Assembly: GCA_044868295.1 (NCBI GenBank)
Contig: JBIOWF010000033.1
Location: 1-45,956 of the forward strand
From: JBIOWF01 sp044868295
GTDB lineage: Bacteria > Actinomycetota > Actinomycetes > Streptosporangiales > Streptosporangiaceae
Length of the DNA stretch: 45,956 nucleotides
Direction of reading: 5' to 3'
The translations under genes were made by a program, and so were the position numbers. This document shows, in pieces, positions 1 to 8,385 of this stretch; positions within the stretch are counted from its first letter, which is position 1, and every line of letters begins with the position of its first letter. The notes under the pieces were generated by a model, which was not told where the DNA came from, searched no databases, and worked only from the letters and a program-made list of their open reading frames with translations.

Positions 1-2
1 GC

Positions 3-674
3 ATCGGCCTGCCCAGCGCCGCCGCCAACCTGGCGCGCCGGACCTCCGTGCCCGACCTGGTGCTGATCTACGAGTCGGGGACGCTGGGTTCCAAGCCTGT
101 ACGGCTGCCGCTGTCGATCGGCGACGGTGAGCTGGCCGACACGGCGGACGCCGTGGTGTCGGTGCCGGAGATCTTCAACTACTGGCTCCAGGCGGGCCGG
201 ATCGACGTCGGCTTTCTCGGCGCCGCGCAGGTCGACCGGTACGCCAACATCAACACCACCGTCATCGACCGCGGCCCGGACCGCTCCGAGGGGCGGCTGC
301 CCGGCGCCGGGGGAGCGCCCGAGATCGCCGCGAGCTGCGGGAAGGTGCTGATGGTCCTGCGCCACTCTCGCCGCAACTTCGTGGAGAAGCTGGACTTCGT
401 GACGACGGTCGGCCACGGCTCCGGCCCTGGCGACCGCGAACGGCTCGGCCTGCTCGGCGCCGGCCCGGTCGCCGTGATCACCGATCTCGGCGTCCTGCGC
501 CCCGATCCCGCGACCGCCGAGCTGACGCTCACCGAGGTGCATCCCGGCGTGACGGTCGAGCAGGTGCGGGAGGCGACCGGCTGGCAGCTGAAGGTCGCCG
601 ACGAGGTCGGCGTCACCGCGCCCCCCGAGGACTCGGAACTGGCCGCGCTGCGCGAACTGAAGGGGGCCCGATGA
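3..674 (+). CDS. pcaJ: CoA-transferase subunit B, probable 3-oxoadipate CoA-transferase (5' end outside window)
   Basis: This is the C-terminal part of a family I CoA-transferase beta subunit; the reading frame is open from base 3 with recognisable family sequence (IGLPSAAANLARR) before the first in-window GTG at 48, so the start lies upstream of the window. By context it transfers CoA from succinyl-CoA to 3-oxoadipate, with the A subunit presumably encoded just upstream. The stretch YESGTLG followed by LPLSIGDGELA and VSVPEIFNYWLQAGRIDVGF looks like the glutaconate-CoA-transferase/IpdB-type beta subunit rather than the classical SENG-type PcaJ. The pca assignment therefore rests mainly on the thiolase and dioxygenase genes that follow. 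An alternative is an acyl-CoA transferase for a related dicarboxylate. Confidence 0.8.
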   Translation: MGLPSAAANLARRTSVPDLVLIYESGTLGSKPVRLPLSIGDGELADTADAVVSVPEIFNYWLQAGRIDVGFLGAAQVDRYANINTTVIDRGPDRSEGRLPGAGGAPEIAASCGKVLMVLRHSRRNFVEKLDFVTTVGHGSGPGDRERLGLLGAGPVAVITDLGVLRPDPATAELTLTEVHPGVTVEQVREATGWQLKVADEVGVTAPPEDSELAALRELKGAR

Positions 675-702
675 CCGGCGGGAACAACACTGGAGGGACC
701 TC

Positions 703-1875
703 ATGAAGGACGTGTACGTCGTCGACGCCGTGCGGACCCCGATCGGCAAGTACGGCGGCGCGCTGGCCGGTGTGCGGCCGGACGACCTGGCCGCGCACGT
801 GATCAGGACTTTGGTGGGCCGCACTCCGGATCTCGACCCGTCCCGCGTCGACGACGTCGTCTTCGGCAACGCGAACGGCGCGGGCGAGGAGAACCGCGAC
901 GTCGCCCGGATGGCCGGCCTGCTCGCCGGGCTGCCGGTGTCCGTGCCGGGCACGACCGTCAACCGGCTCTGCGGATCGGGCATGGAAGCCGTCATCCAGG
1001 CCTACCGCGCCATCGCCGTGGGCGACGCGTCGGTGGTGATCGCCGGGGGCGTGGAGTCGATGAGCCGCGCCCCGTGGGTGCTGCCCAAGCCCGAGCGCGC
1101 ATTCCCCGCCGGCCACCAGCAGCTGGCGTCGACGACGCTCGGCTGGCGGCTGGTCAACCCGCGGATGCCCGCCGAGTGGACCGCCGCCCTGGGCGAGGGA
1201 GCCGAGCTCGTCGCCGACCGGTACGGCGTGACCCGCGACGACCAGGACGCTTTCGCGCTGGCCAGCCACGAGAAGGCCGCCCGGGCGTGGAAGGACGGGG
1301 TCTACGACGGCGAGGTAGTGCCGGTGGGAGGCCTGGAACGGGACGAGTGCATCCGCGAGGACACCTCACTGGAGGCGCTCGCCCGCCTTAAACCGGCCTT
1401 CCGAAAGGAGGGCTCGGTGACCGCGGGGAACTCCTCGCCGCTGAACGACGGAGCCGCGGCTCTGCTGCTCACCGGCGAGAGCGGGCTCGCCTCGCTCGGC
1501 CGTGAGCCGCTCGCCAGGATCCGGGCGTCCGCCGTCACCGGGGTCGAGCCGCAGTACTTCGGCATCGGCCCCGTCGAGGCCGTCGTCCGCGCTCTCGGAC
1601 GAGCGGGCCGTGGATTCGCGGATCTGCTGACCTTCGAGCTCAACGAGGCGTTCGCCGCGCAGGCGCTGGCCTGCCTGGGGGAATGGCCGGAGCTCGACCC
1701 GGCCATCGTCAACCCGCGCGGCGGCGCGATCGCCGTCGGTCACCCGCTGGGCGCGTCCGGAGCCAGGATCACCGGCGCGGTCGCGCACCAGCTGGCCGCC
1801 GCCGGGTCCGGCGTCGGGCTCGCCGCCCTCTGTATCGGTGTGGGCCAGGGCCTCGCCCTCGTCCTGGAACGTTGA
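703..1875 (+). CDS. pcaF: 3-oxoadipyl-CoA thiolase
   Basis: This 390-residue thiolase cleaves 3-oxoadipyl-CoA to succinyl-CoA and acetyl-CoA, the last step of the beta-ketoadipate pathway. The three catalytic signatures are visible: the acyl-accepting Cys90 in VNRLCGSGM, His347 in GGAIAVGHPLGASG, and Cys377 in CIGVGQG. Length matches the family (about 400). The ATG at 703 follows a GGAGGG ribosome site, 28 bases after the pcaJ stop. The thiolase fold alone does not separate 3-oxoadipyl-CoA from acetoacetyl-CoA substrates; the flanking pca genes decide the call. Confidence 0.93.
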   Translation: MKDVYVVDAVRTPIGKYGGALAGVRPDDLAAHVIRTLVGRTPDLDPSRVDDVVFGNANGAGEENRDVARMAGLLAGLPVSVPGTTVNRLCGSGMEAVIQAYRAIAVGDASVVIAGGVESMSRAPWVLPKPERAFPAGHQQLASTTLGWRLVNPRMPAEWTAALGEGAELVADRYGVTRDDQDAFALASHEKAARAWKDGVYDGEVVPVGGLERDECIREDTSLEALARLKPAFRKEGSVTAGNSSPLNDGAAALLLTGESGLASLGREPLARIRASAVTGVEPQYFGIGPVEAVVRALGRAGRGFADLLTFELNEAFAAQALACLGEWPELDPAIVNPRGGAIAVGHPLGASGARITGAVAHQLAAAGSGVGLAALCIGVGQGLALVLER

Positions 1876-1885
1876 GGAGCCCCAC

Positions 1886-2662
1886 ATGACGACGAAACCC
1901 GAACCGGCCACGCAGGCGGACATCGACGCGGAGATGGCCGAGATCCGCGAGGCCGCCGCCAAGGCACTGGCCGACGGGGCTCCCGAGCGGCACCAGCCGC
2001 GGCGGGACTACCCGCCCTACCGCAGCACCGCGCTGCGCCATCCCAAGCGACCGCTGGTGGCCGCCTCGGAGGCGTTCACGGAGCTGCGCGGCCCCGTGTT
2101 CGGCGTGACTGACGTGACCGAGCTCGACGCCGACCTGACCCGCCACCACCCGGGCGAACCCCTGGGGGAGCGGATCGTCGTCACCGGACGGGTCGTCGAC
2201 CGGAACGGCCGCCCGGTGCGCGGCCAGCTCGTGGAGATCTGGCAGGCCAACGCCGCAGGGCGATACGCCCACAAACGCGACCAGCACCCCGCCCCGCTCG
2301 ACCCCAACTTCACCGGCACGGGCCGCTGCCTGACCGACGACGAGGGCCGCTACTCCTTCACCACGATCAAGCCCGGCGCGTACCCGTGGCGCAACCACGT
2401 CAACGCCTGGCGTCCCGCGCACATCCACTTCTCGCTCTTCGGCTCGGCTTTCGCGCAGCGGCTGGTCACGCAGATGTACTTCCCGAGCGACCCGCTGTTC
2501 CCGTTCGACCCGATCTTCAACGCGATCAGCGACGACCGGGCGCGGGAGCGGCTGATCGCCACCTACGACCATGACCTGTCCAGTCCGGAATGGTCCCTCG
2601 GCTACCGATGGGACATCGTCCTCGACGGCCCCACGGCCACCTGGATGGAGGAAGGCCGATGA
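1886..2662 (+). CDS. pcaH: Protocatechuate 3,4-dioxygenase beta subunit
   Basis: The beta subunit carries the non-haem Fe(III) that opens the protocatechuate ring between the hydroxyls, giving 3-carboxy-cis,cis-muconate. Four iron ligands can be read: Tyr127, Tyr166, His179 and His181 (in RPAHIHF). Their spacing (39, 13, 2) is identical to Tyr408/Tyr447/His460/His462 of the Pseudomonas enzyme. I chose the ATG at 1886 (MTTKPEP...) rather than an in-frame GTG at 1838 inside pcaF, because GAGGAG lies just upstream and the product length (258 residues) fits. The gene begins 10 bases after pcaF and its stop overlaps the pcaG start (ATGA). Confidence 0.96.
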   Translation: MTTKPEPATQADIDAEMAEIREAAAKALADGAPERHQPRRDYPPYRSTALRHPKRPLVAASEAFTELRGPVFGVTDVTELDADLTRHHPGEPLGERIVVTGRVVDRNGRPVRGQLVEIWQANAAGRYAHKRDQHPAPLDPNFTGTGRCLTDDEGRYSFTTIKPGAYPWRNHVNAWRPAHIHFSLFGSAFAQRLVTQMYFPSDPLFPFDPIFNAISDDRARERLIATYDHDLSSPEWSLGYRWDIVLDGPTATWMEEGR

Positions 2663-3225
2663 GACCTCCGACACCCTCACAGACCGTCGGCCCGTTCTAC
2701 GGCTACGCGTTGCCGTTCGCCGGCGGGGGAGACCTGGCCCCGCCCGGACATCCCGACACGGTTACCGTGCATGGTGTGGTGTACGACGGCGCGGGTCAGC
2801 CCATCCCTGACGCGCTGGTGGAATTCTGGCAGGCCGACCCCGCGGGGGGACTCGACGGCGGCCCCGGCTCGATGCGCCGCGACCCCGTCACCGGTGCCGC
2901 CGCCGGCCGCTCCGGCGTCGGATTCACCGGTTTCGCCCGTGTGGCCGTCGACGCCGACGGGCACTGGACGCTCCGCACCCTCCCGCCGGGCCCGGCCGCC
3001 GAGGGCGTGGCGCCGTACATCTCGGTCTGCGTGTTCGCCAGGGGCCTGCTGCTGCACCTGTTCACGCGCGTCTATCTCGAGGACAGCGCCACCGATCCGC
3101 TGCTCGCGTCCCTCGACGACGACCGCCGCGCCACGCTCGTCGCCCGGCCCGAGCCGTACGGCACCTATCGGTTCGACATCCACCTGCAGGGAAGCAAGGA
3201 GACGGTCTTCCTTGAGTTCCCCTGA
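2659..3225 (+). CDS. pcaG: Protocatechuate 3,4-dioxygenase alpha subunit
   Basis: This 188-residue protein is the structural partner of PcaH and helps form the substrate pocket in the alpha-beta protomer. It opens with the typical TPSQTVGPFYGYAL and has the intradiol-dioxygenase beta-sandwich pattern (VVYDGAGQPIPDALVEFWQAD). It lacks the His-X-His iron site, as expected for alpha. The ATG at 2659 overlaps the pcaH stop in an ATGA, implying translational coupling and equal stoichiometry. The end of the gene carries an AAGGAGA that probably serves as the ribosome site for pcaB. Confidence 0.95.
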   Translation: MRPPTPSQTVGPFYGYALPFAGGGDLAPPGHPDTVTVHGVVYDGAGQPIPDALVEFWQADPAGGLDGGPGSMRRDPVTGAAAGRSGVGFTGFARVAVDADGHWTLRTLPPGPAAEGVAPYISVCVFARGLLLHLFTRVYLEDSATDPLLASLDDDRRATLVARPEPYGTYRFDIHLQGSKETVFLEFP

Positions 3226-4855
3226 CGAATCGGGCGTCGGCGGCCGTCCCGGGAGCTCACCGGCGGGCGTGCCTCCGCTGTCCCGATCTAGGGACGCGGC
3301 TGCTGACGTGGGCCTGCTCGCGCCCGCCCGGGCGGGCTCCCCGGTCGAGGACGCGACCGGGGACGTCGCCGTGCTGCAGGCGATGCTGGACGCCGAGGCC
3401 GCTCTCGTCCGGGCCCAGGCCGCTCTCGGCCTCGTGCCCGGCGAGGTCGTCCGGGTCGTCGAGGAGTCGGCGGACGCCGGCCGGTACGACGTGCGCGACC
3501 TGGCGCTCCGCGCCCGCGCGGGCGGCAATCCGGTGATCCCTCTCGTCGGGGACCTCACCGCGGCCGTCGCCCGCCGTTCGCCCGAGGCCGCGCCCTACGT
3601 GCATCTCGGCGCCACCAGCCAGGACATCCTGGACACGGCGCTGATGTCCGTCGCGGCGAAGGCCCGTTCACTGATCGTCGCCGATCTCGACCGCACCACC
3701 ACGGCTCTGGCCCGGCTCGCCGACGCGCACCGTGACTCCGTCATGCCGGGACGCACGTTGACCCAACACGCGGTGCCCACCACGTTCGGCCTGAAGGCCG
3801 CCGGGTGGCGCGACCTCGTCCTCGACGCCCGCGACCGGCTCCACGACGTCCGCCTCCCCGCCCAACTCGGCGGAGCGGCGGGCACCCTCGCCGCGATCCA
3901 CGCGTACGCCGCGTCGCGCCTAGGCGGTGCTTCCGCCGGGCGGGGTGAGGCCTCTGGCGGGCAAGGTGGTGCTTCCGCCGGGCGGGGTGAGGCTTCCAGC
4001 GGGCAAGGTGGTGCTTCCAGCGGGCGGGGTGAGGCTTCCAGCAGACATGGTTCTGTCGGGCATGGTGACGGCGGCGTGGACGAGCGGGACCTCGGTGCGC
4101 GGCTGATCGGCCGTTTCGCAATGGAGACGGGCCTGGCCGAGCCGACGCTTCCCTGGCACGTGCTGCGCACTCCCGTCGCCGATCTCGGTACGGCTCTCGC
4201 CTTCACCGTCGCCGCCCTCGGCAAGATCGCGGCAGATGTGCTCGTCCTCTCCCGTACGGAGATCGGCGAGGTCGCGGAAGGCGCCGGCGGGGGGTCGTCG
4301 GCGATGCCGCACAAGAGCAACCCGGTCCGGGCCACGCTCATCGCGGCCGCCGCCCGGCAGGCCCCGGCGCTCGCCGCGGTCCTGCTGGACTCGCCGGTCG
4401 CCGCGGACGAGCGGCCGCCCGGCGCCTGGCACGCCGAGTGGCAGCCCCTTCGTGAGCTGCTGCGGCTCGCGGGCGGTGCCGCCGCGAGCGGGGCCGAGCT
4501 GGTCGCGGGGCTGCGGGTCGACCCGGGCCGGATGCGCGCCAACCTCGATCTCACACGTGGCCTCGTCGTCGCCGAACGCCTCACCGCCTCCCTCACGCCA
4601 CTGGTCGGGCGCAAGGAGGCCAGGCGGCTCGTCGAGCGGGCCTCCCACCGCGCCGCAGCCGAGGGTGTGAGCCTGGAGGACGCCCTGCGGGACGAGCCCG
4701 TGCCCCTCGCCAAGGAGGAGCTGCACGCCCTGCTCGACCCCGAGACCTACGTGGGCTCCGCCGGGCCTCTCATCGATCGGGCTCTCCGGCGCCAAGCCAA
4801 GCAGGCCAAGCAGGCCAAGCAGGCCAAGCAGGCCGAGGAGGCCGAGGAGGAGTGA
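3212..4855 (+). CDS. pcaB: 3-carboxy-cis,cis-muconate cycloisomerase with repeat insertion
   Basis: A member of the fumarase/aspartase superfamily that lactonises 3-carboxy-cis,cis-muconate to 4-carboxymuconolactone. The superfamily signature GSSAMPHKSNP is at residues 361-371, and HLGATSQDILDTA is the substrate-binding region. Start is uncertain: TTG at 3212 has the best ribosome site (AAGGAGA, about 9 bases away) and overlaps pcaG. GTGs at 3269 and 3308 are alternatives, the last immediately before the conserved GLLAPARAG. At 547 residues it is longer than the usual 350-450. The excess is partly a Gly/Ser-rich 14-residue repeat x3 (residues 238-279) and a lysine-rich AKQ tail at the C-terminus. 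The catalytic regions look intact, so I consider it functional. Confidence 0.92.
   Translation: MSSPDESGVGGRPGSSPAGVPPLSRSRDAAADVGLLAPARAGSPVEDATGDVAVLQAMLDAEAALVRAQAALGLVPGEVVRVVEESADAGRYDVRDLALRARAGGNPVIPLVGDLTAAVARRSPEAAPYVHLGATSQDILDTALMSVAAKARSLIVADLDRTTTALARLADAHRDSVMPGRTLTQHAVPTTFGLKAAGWRDLVLDARDRLHDVRLPAQLGGAAGTLAAIHAYAASRLGGASAGRGEASGGQGGASAGRGEASSGQGGASSGRGEASSRHGSVGHGDGGVDERDLGARLIGRFAMETGLAEPTLPWHVLRTPVADLGTALAFTVAALGKIAADVLVLSRTEIGEVAEGAGGGSSAMPHKSNPVRATLIAAAARQAPALAAVLLDSPVAADERPPGAWHAEWQPLRELLRLAGGAAASGAELVAGLRVDPGRMRANLDLTRGLVVAERLTASLTPLVGRKEARRLVERASHRAAAEGVSLEDALRDEPVPLAKEELHALLDPETYVGSAGPLIDRALRRQAKQAKQAKQAKQAEEAEEE
3923..4048 (+). repeat. Three in-frame 42-bp tandem repeats inside pcaB
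   Basis: Three consecutive 42-base units encode GGASAGRGEASGGQ, GGASAGRGEASSGQ and GGASSGRGEASSRH, differing by a few substitutions, then decay into GSVGHGDGG up to about 4076. They are inserted between the conserved AAIHAYAASR segment and the FAMETGLAEPTLPWH segment of the cycloisomerase. The unit length keeps the frame, and near-identity of the copies suggests recent slippage or unequal exchange. Confidence 0.95.
4796..4831 (+). repeat. 9-bp tandem repeat at the 3' end of pcaB
   Basis: GCCAAGCAG is repeated four times exactly, encoding AKQAKQAKQAKQ, followed by an AEEAEEE tail and the stop. This gives the enzyme a charged, probably helical or disordered C-terminal extension not needed for the fold. 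Confidence 0.95.
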
Positions 4856-4895
4856 CGATGCCCTCTCGCGATCACACTGAAGGGACGGTCGGCCG

Positions 4896-6416
4896 GTGAC
4901 ACGGCTACTTCACCATCGCATCGACGGCCCGGACGGCGCTCCCGCGCTGATCCTCGGCCCCTCGCTCGGCACGTCGCTCGCCGTCTGGGACGCGCAGGTG
5001 CCCGTGCTCGCCCGCGACCACCGCGTCGTACGGTGGGATCTGCCGGGGCACGGCTCCTCCCCGGCCGAGCTGCTCACGCGGGGCTCGTCAGAGGGGCCTG
5101 CGGCCACGCCGGGATCGCGTGAGCCCGCCACCGAGATCTCGACGCGGGCCGTTGAGGGGCTTGCGGCCACGCCGGGATCGCGTGAGCCCGCCACCGAGAT
5201 CTCGATGCAGGGCGTCGAGGGGCCGGTCGTACCGGCAGCCGACGCGCCCGCCGCCGGGCACGGGCCCGCCACGATCGCGGATCTAGCCCGGCTGGTCCTC
5301 GACCTGGCCGACCACCTCGGCATCGACCGTTTCGCCTACGCCGGGATCTCGCTCGGCGGCGCTGTCGGCACCTGGCTGGCCCTCCACCACCCGGACCGGG
5401 TCGACTGCCTCACGATGATCTGTTCCTCCGCGCATTTCGGCTCGGCCGAGGCCTGGCACGAGCGGGCGGCCCTGGTCCGCGCGAAAGGGACGGACCCGCT
5501 GGTCGAGGGCACGCGCAAGCGCTGGTTCAGCGCGGGATGCCGCACCGCCGACGCCGATACCGGAACCGGCACGAACACCGACGCTGGCACTGGCACTGGC
5601 ACTGGCACTGGCAACAGCGTGGACACCGGCGCTGGCGCCGGGGCCGAAGGCGGTGCCGGGGCCGAGGCGGGCTCCAGTGGTGCCTGCTCCGGTCTTGGCG
5701 AGCCCGACCGGGCGGCCGCCCTGCTCGACGACCTGCGACGCGCGGACCCCGAGGGCTACGCGGCCTGCTGCGACGCGCTCGCCGCGTACGACATCCGGCC
5801 CGAGCTGGCCTCGATCACGGTGCCGACGCTGGTGATCGCCGGTCGGGAGGATCCCGCCACGCCCCCGGCGCACGCCCGCGAGCTGGCCGACGGCATTCCC
5901 GGCGCGAGCCTCGTCGAGATCGCGCACGCGGCCCACCTCGCCAACGTCGAGCGGCCCCGGCAGGTGCTCACCGCCCTGCTGGCCCATCTGGGACGCGACG
6001 CCGTACCGGACGAGGAAGCAACCGAACGCGCCCGGTATGACGCGGGGATGGTGGTGCGGCGTGCCGTGCTCGGCGACGAGCACGTCGACCGCGCCATCGC
6101 TAACACGACCGGCTTCACGGCCGACTTCCAGGACCTGATCACCCGCTACGCGTGGGGGGAGATCTGGACCCGGCCGGGGCTCGACCGGCGCACGCGCAGT
6201 TGCATCACCCTCACCGCCCTGGTCGCCGGAGGGCATCTGGAAGAGCTCGCCATGCACGTCAAGGCGGCTCTGCGCAACGGGCTCACGCCGGACGAGATCA
6301 AAGAAGTGCTGCTCCAGACCGCCGTCTACTGCGGCGTACCGGCCGCGAACGCCGCATTCGCCGTGGCCCGGCGCACCCTGCAGTCGAGCGAGACCTGGGA
6401 CTCGAGGAGGACCTGA
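4896..6416 (+). CDS. pcaL: Fused 3-oxoadipate enol-lactonase / 4-carboxymuconolactone decarboxylase
   Basis: A bifunctional PcaD-PcaC fusion. Residues 1 to about 370 are an alpha/beta hydrolase with oxyanion region LPGHGSS, nucleophile Ser152 in GISLGG, an acid in GREDPATPP, and His in HAAHLANVERP. Residues about 378-500 are a carboxymuconolactone decarboxylase domain (RYAWGEIWTRPGLDRR, LEELAMHVKAALRNG). It converts 4-carboxymuconolactone to the enol-lactone and then to 3-oxoadipate. The GTG at 4896 follows AAGGGA. At 506 residues it is about 110 longer than a plain fusion because of two low-complexity insertions (residues 66-107 and about 217-268), both in the hydrolase half. It overlaps pobA by one base (TGATG). 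Confidence 0.94.
   Translation: MTRLLHHRIDGPDGAPALILGPSLGTSLAVWDAQVPVLARDHRVVRWDLPGHGSSPAELLTRGSSEGPAATPGSREPATEISTRAVEGLAATPGSREPATEISMQGVEGPVVPAADAPAAGHGPATIADLARLVLDLADHLGIDRFAYAGISLGGAVGTWLALHHPDRVDCLTMICSSAHFGSAEAWHERAALVRAKGTDPLVEGTRKRWFSAGCRTADADTGTGTNTDAGTGTGTGTGNSVDTGAGAGAEGGAGAEAGSSGACSGLGEPDRAAALLDDLRRADPEGYAACCDALAAYDIRPELASITVPTLVIAGREDPATPPAHARELADGIPGASLVEIAHAAHLANVERPRQVLTALLAHLGRDAVPDEEATERARYDAGMVVRRAVLGDEHVDRAIANTTGFTADFQDLITRYAWGEIWTRPGLDRRTRSCITLTALVAGGHLEELAMHVKAALRNGLTPDEIKEVLLQTAVYCGVPAANAAFAVARRTLQSSETWDSRRT
5091..5216 (+). repeat. Two 63-bp direct repeats inside pcaL
   Basis: Two adjacent 63-base units encode EGPAATPGSREPATEISTRAV and EGLAATPGSREPATEISMQGV at residues 66-86 and 87-107. 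They sit between the LPGHGSSP oxyanion loop and the TIADLARLVLDL helix of the hydrolase, a surface position in this fold. The frame is kept. Confidence 0.93.
5544..5697 (+). repeat. Gly/Thr/Ala low-complexity insertion in pcaL
   Basis: This stretch contains GGCACT hexamers in tandem near 5586-5613 and degenerate GGCGCT/GGGGCC units. It encodes runs of TG, AG and GAE (residues about 217-268) in the cap region of the hydrolase, where homologues would pass directly from RWFSAG to the helix containing LLDDLR. It is a second, independent expansion in the same gene. Confidence 0.85.
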
Positions 6417-7582
6417 TGCACACCACTGTCGCGATCATCGGAGCGGGGCCCGCCGGGCTGACGCTCGCCCGGCTGCTGCGCAACGCGGGCATCGGCTCGG
6501 TCGTGCTGGAACACCGCGACCGCGCCTACATCGAGCAGCGGCAGCGCGCCGGCATCCTCGAACAGGGCACCGTGGACATGCTGCGGGCGTGCGGCGCGGG
6601 TGAGCGGATGGACCGGCAGGGCCTCGTCCACCACGGCATCGAGCTGCGCTTCGACCGGCGCGGTCACCGGATCGACTTCCCGGGCCTCACCGGCGGGCGG
6701 TCCGTCATGGTCTACGCGCAGACCGAGATGGTGAAGGACCTCGTCGCGCTGCAGCTCGCGGAGGGCGGCCCGCTGCTGTTCGAGGCCCAGGCCGTCGCGA
6801 TCGAAGGCCTGGACGACCAGCCGGTCGTCCGATTCACTCACGACGGACGTGAGCGGACCCTTACGGCCGATTTCGTGGTCGGCTGTGACGGCTTCCACGG
6901 CATCGCGCGTGCGGCCGTACCGGACAAGCGGACCTTCGAGCGGGAGTACCCGTTCTCGTGGCTGGGCATCCTGGCCGACGTCGCGCCCTCGTGCGAGGAG
7001 CTCATCTACGCGCACTCCGAGCGCGGCTTCGCCCTGCACAGCATGCGCTCCACCACGGTGAGCCGCCTCTACCTGCAGGTCCCGAACGGCACCGACCCCG
7101 GCGACTGGCCGGACGAGCGGATCTGGGACGAGCTGGACGCCCGGTTCGCGATCGACGGCGACTGGAAGCTGCAGCGCGGCCCGATCACCCAGAAGTCCGT
7201 GACTCCGATGCGGAGCTTCGTCACCGAACCCATGCGGTACGGCAGGCTGTTCCTGGCCGGGGACGCCGCGCACATCGTCCCGCCCACGGGTGCCAAGGGG
7301 CTGAACCTGGCCGTCTCGGACGTGATCATCCTGGCCCGTGCGCTGGAGAGCTGGAAGACCACGGGATCGACGGACCTGCTGGACGCCTACTCCGACACGT
7401 GCCTGCGCCGGGTCTGGCGGGCGGAGCACTTCTCGTACTTCATGACCACTCTGCTGCACCCCGACCCCCGCCAGAGCGACTTCGACACCCGGTTGCAACT
7501 GTCCCAGCTCCACCGGATCGCCGACTCACCGCACGCGGCCGCGGAACTGGCCGAGAACTACGTCGGCATTCCACTGGACTGA
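6416..7582 (+). CDS. pobA: 4-hydroxybenzoate 3-monooxygenase
   Basis: An FAD-dependent aromatic hydroxylase of 388 residues that converts 4-hydroxybenzoate to protocatechuate, feeding the ring-cleavage genes upstream. Visible signatures are the N-terminal dinucleotide fold (IIGAGPAGLTLARLL), the DG motif (CDGFHGIAR) and the GD motif (FLAGDAAHIVPPTGAKGLNL). The segment EQRQRAGILEQG is characteristic of PobA. I start at the ATG at 6416, preceded by GAGGAGG. The open frame extends further upstream inside pcaL but without homology. It is the last gene of the operon. Confidence 0.95.
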   Translation: MHTTVAIIGAGPAGLTLARLLRNAGIGSVVLEHRDRAYIEQRQRAGILEQGTVDMLRACGAGERMDRQGLVHHGIELRFDRRGHRIDFPGLTGGRSVMVYAQTEMVKDLVALQLAEGGPLLFEAQAVAIEGLDDQPVVRFTHDGRERTLTADFVVGCDGFHGIARAAVPDKRTFEREYPFSWLGILADVAPSCEELIYAHSERGFALHSMRSTTVSRLYLQVPNGTDPGDWPDERIWDELDARFAIDGDWKLQRGPITQKSVTPMRSFVTEPMRYGRLFLAGDAAHIVPPTGAKGLNLAVSDVIILARALESWKTTGSTDLLDAYSDTCLRRVWRAEHFSYFMTTLLHPDPRQSDFDTRLQLSQLHRIADSPHAAAELAENYVGIPLD

Positions 7583-7719
7583 GGCCATCCGTTGCGGCGA
7601 TGACCTCGGTGGTGTCGTTGGGCGACGACGGGTGGCGCGACAAGTCGCCGCCGGAGGTGCTGCCGACTTGGCGTCCTGCGCCGTAGATCCGTTGTCAGGT
7701 CTGCCAAGGACGGGTGACA

Positions 7720-8385
7720 TCACGGGGTCGAGCTGGGGGAGCGGGAGAGGTGGTCGGCTTGGCGGATCGGCTCGGGCAGCCGGTAGGCCGGGGCGAGGCG
7801 GAGGATGTGGGCGCACGCGTTGTCGAGGCTGACACGGTGGCCTTGGGAGACGTAGACGGGTTTGACGCCGTGCTGGGTGCGCAGGGCGCGGCCGACGATG
7901 TCGTCGTCGTGGTGGATGGGGGCCCACGAGCCGCGTTCAGGCGCGGGGGCATCGTGGTGGCCGACGAAGGTGGTCTTGGCGACGCCGATCGTCGGCAGGC
8001 CTGTGAGCACGCCGAGATGGCAGGCCAGACCGAACCGGCGCGGATGCGCCAGGCCGTACCCGTCGCACACCAGTAACTCCGGCGCGACCCGGAGCGCCTC
8101 CAGGGCGGTCAGCAGCGGCGGCAACTCACGGAACGCGAACAGGCCGGGCACGTACGGAAACCGAGCACGCTCATGTGTGACCGCCTGGTCGACCACGTCG
8201 AGCGTGGCGGCGTCCAGGACGACGACGGCCGCGGTCAGGTCGTCACTGCCGGTCGCGTACGCGACGTCGAGACCGGCGACGTGCCGCACCGTGTCCGGTC
8301 CCGGATCGGTCAGATCCACGAGCGGCCGTAGCCGGTTCTGTACGGCTTCCGCCTCGGCGATCGTGGTCGGCCAGGGTGAGTCCAT
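7720..8385 (-). CDS. nfi: Endonuclease V (deoxyinosine 3' endonuclease)
   Basis: Cleaves DNA near deoxyinosine in repair of deaminated adenine. Conserved acidic residues are visible in GLDVAY, in FPYVPGLFAFRELP (Glu) and in CDGYGLAHPRRFGLACHLG. I chose the ATG at 8385 (MDSPWPTT, 221 residues) because it fits the family length of about 220-230. The frame stays open to an ATG at 8463, and none of the candidate starts has a strong ribosome site. The gene is convergent with pobA, 137 bases away, and transcribed alone. Confidence 0.9.
   Translation of the reverse strand: MDSPWPTTIAEAEAVQNRLRPLVDLTDPGPDTVRHVAGLDVAYATGSDDLTAAVVVLDAATLDVVDQAVTHERARFPYVPGLFAFRELPPLLTALEALRVAPELLVCDGYGLAHPRRFGLACHLGVLTGLPTIGVAKTTFVGHHDAPAPERGSWAPIHHDDDIVGRALRTQHGVKPVYVSQGHRVSLDNACAHILRLAPAYRLPEPIRQADHLSRSPSSTP

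Noticed and set aside
2771..3211. Upstream extension of the pcaB reading frame inside pcaG
   Set aside because: The frame is open only as a shadow of pcaG; the residues are Arg/Ser/Pro-rich and show no resemblance to cycloisomerases.
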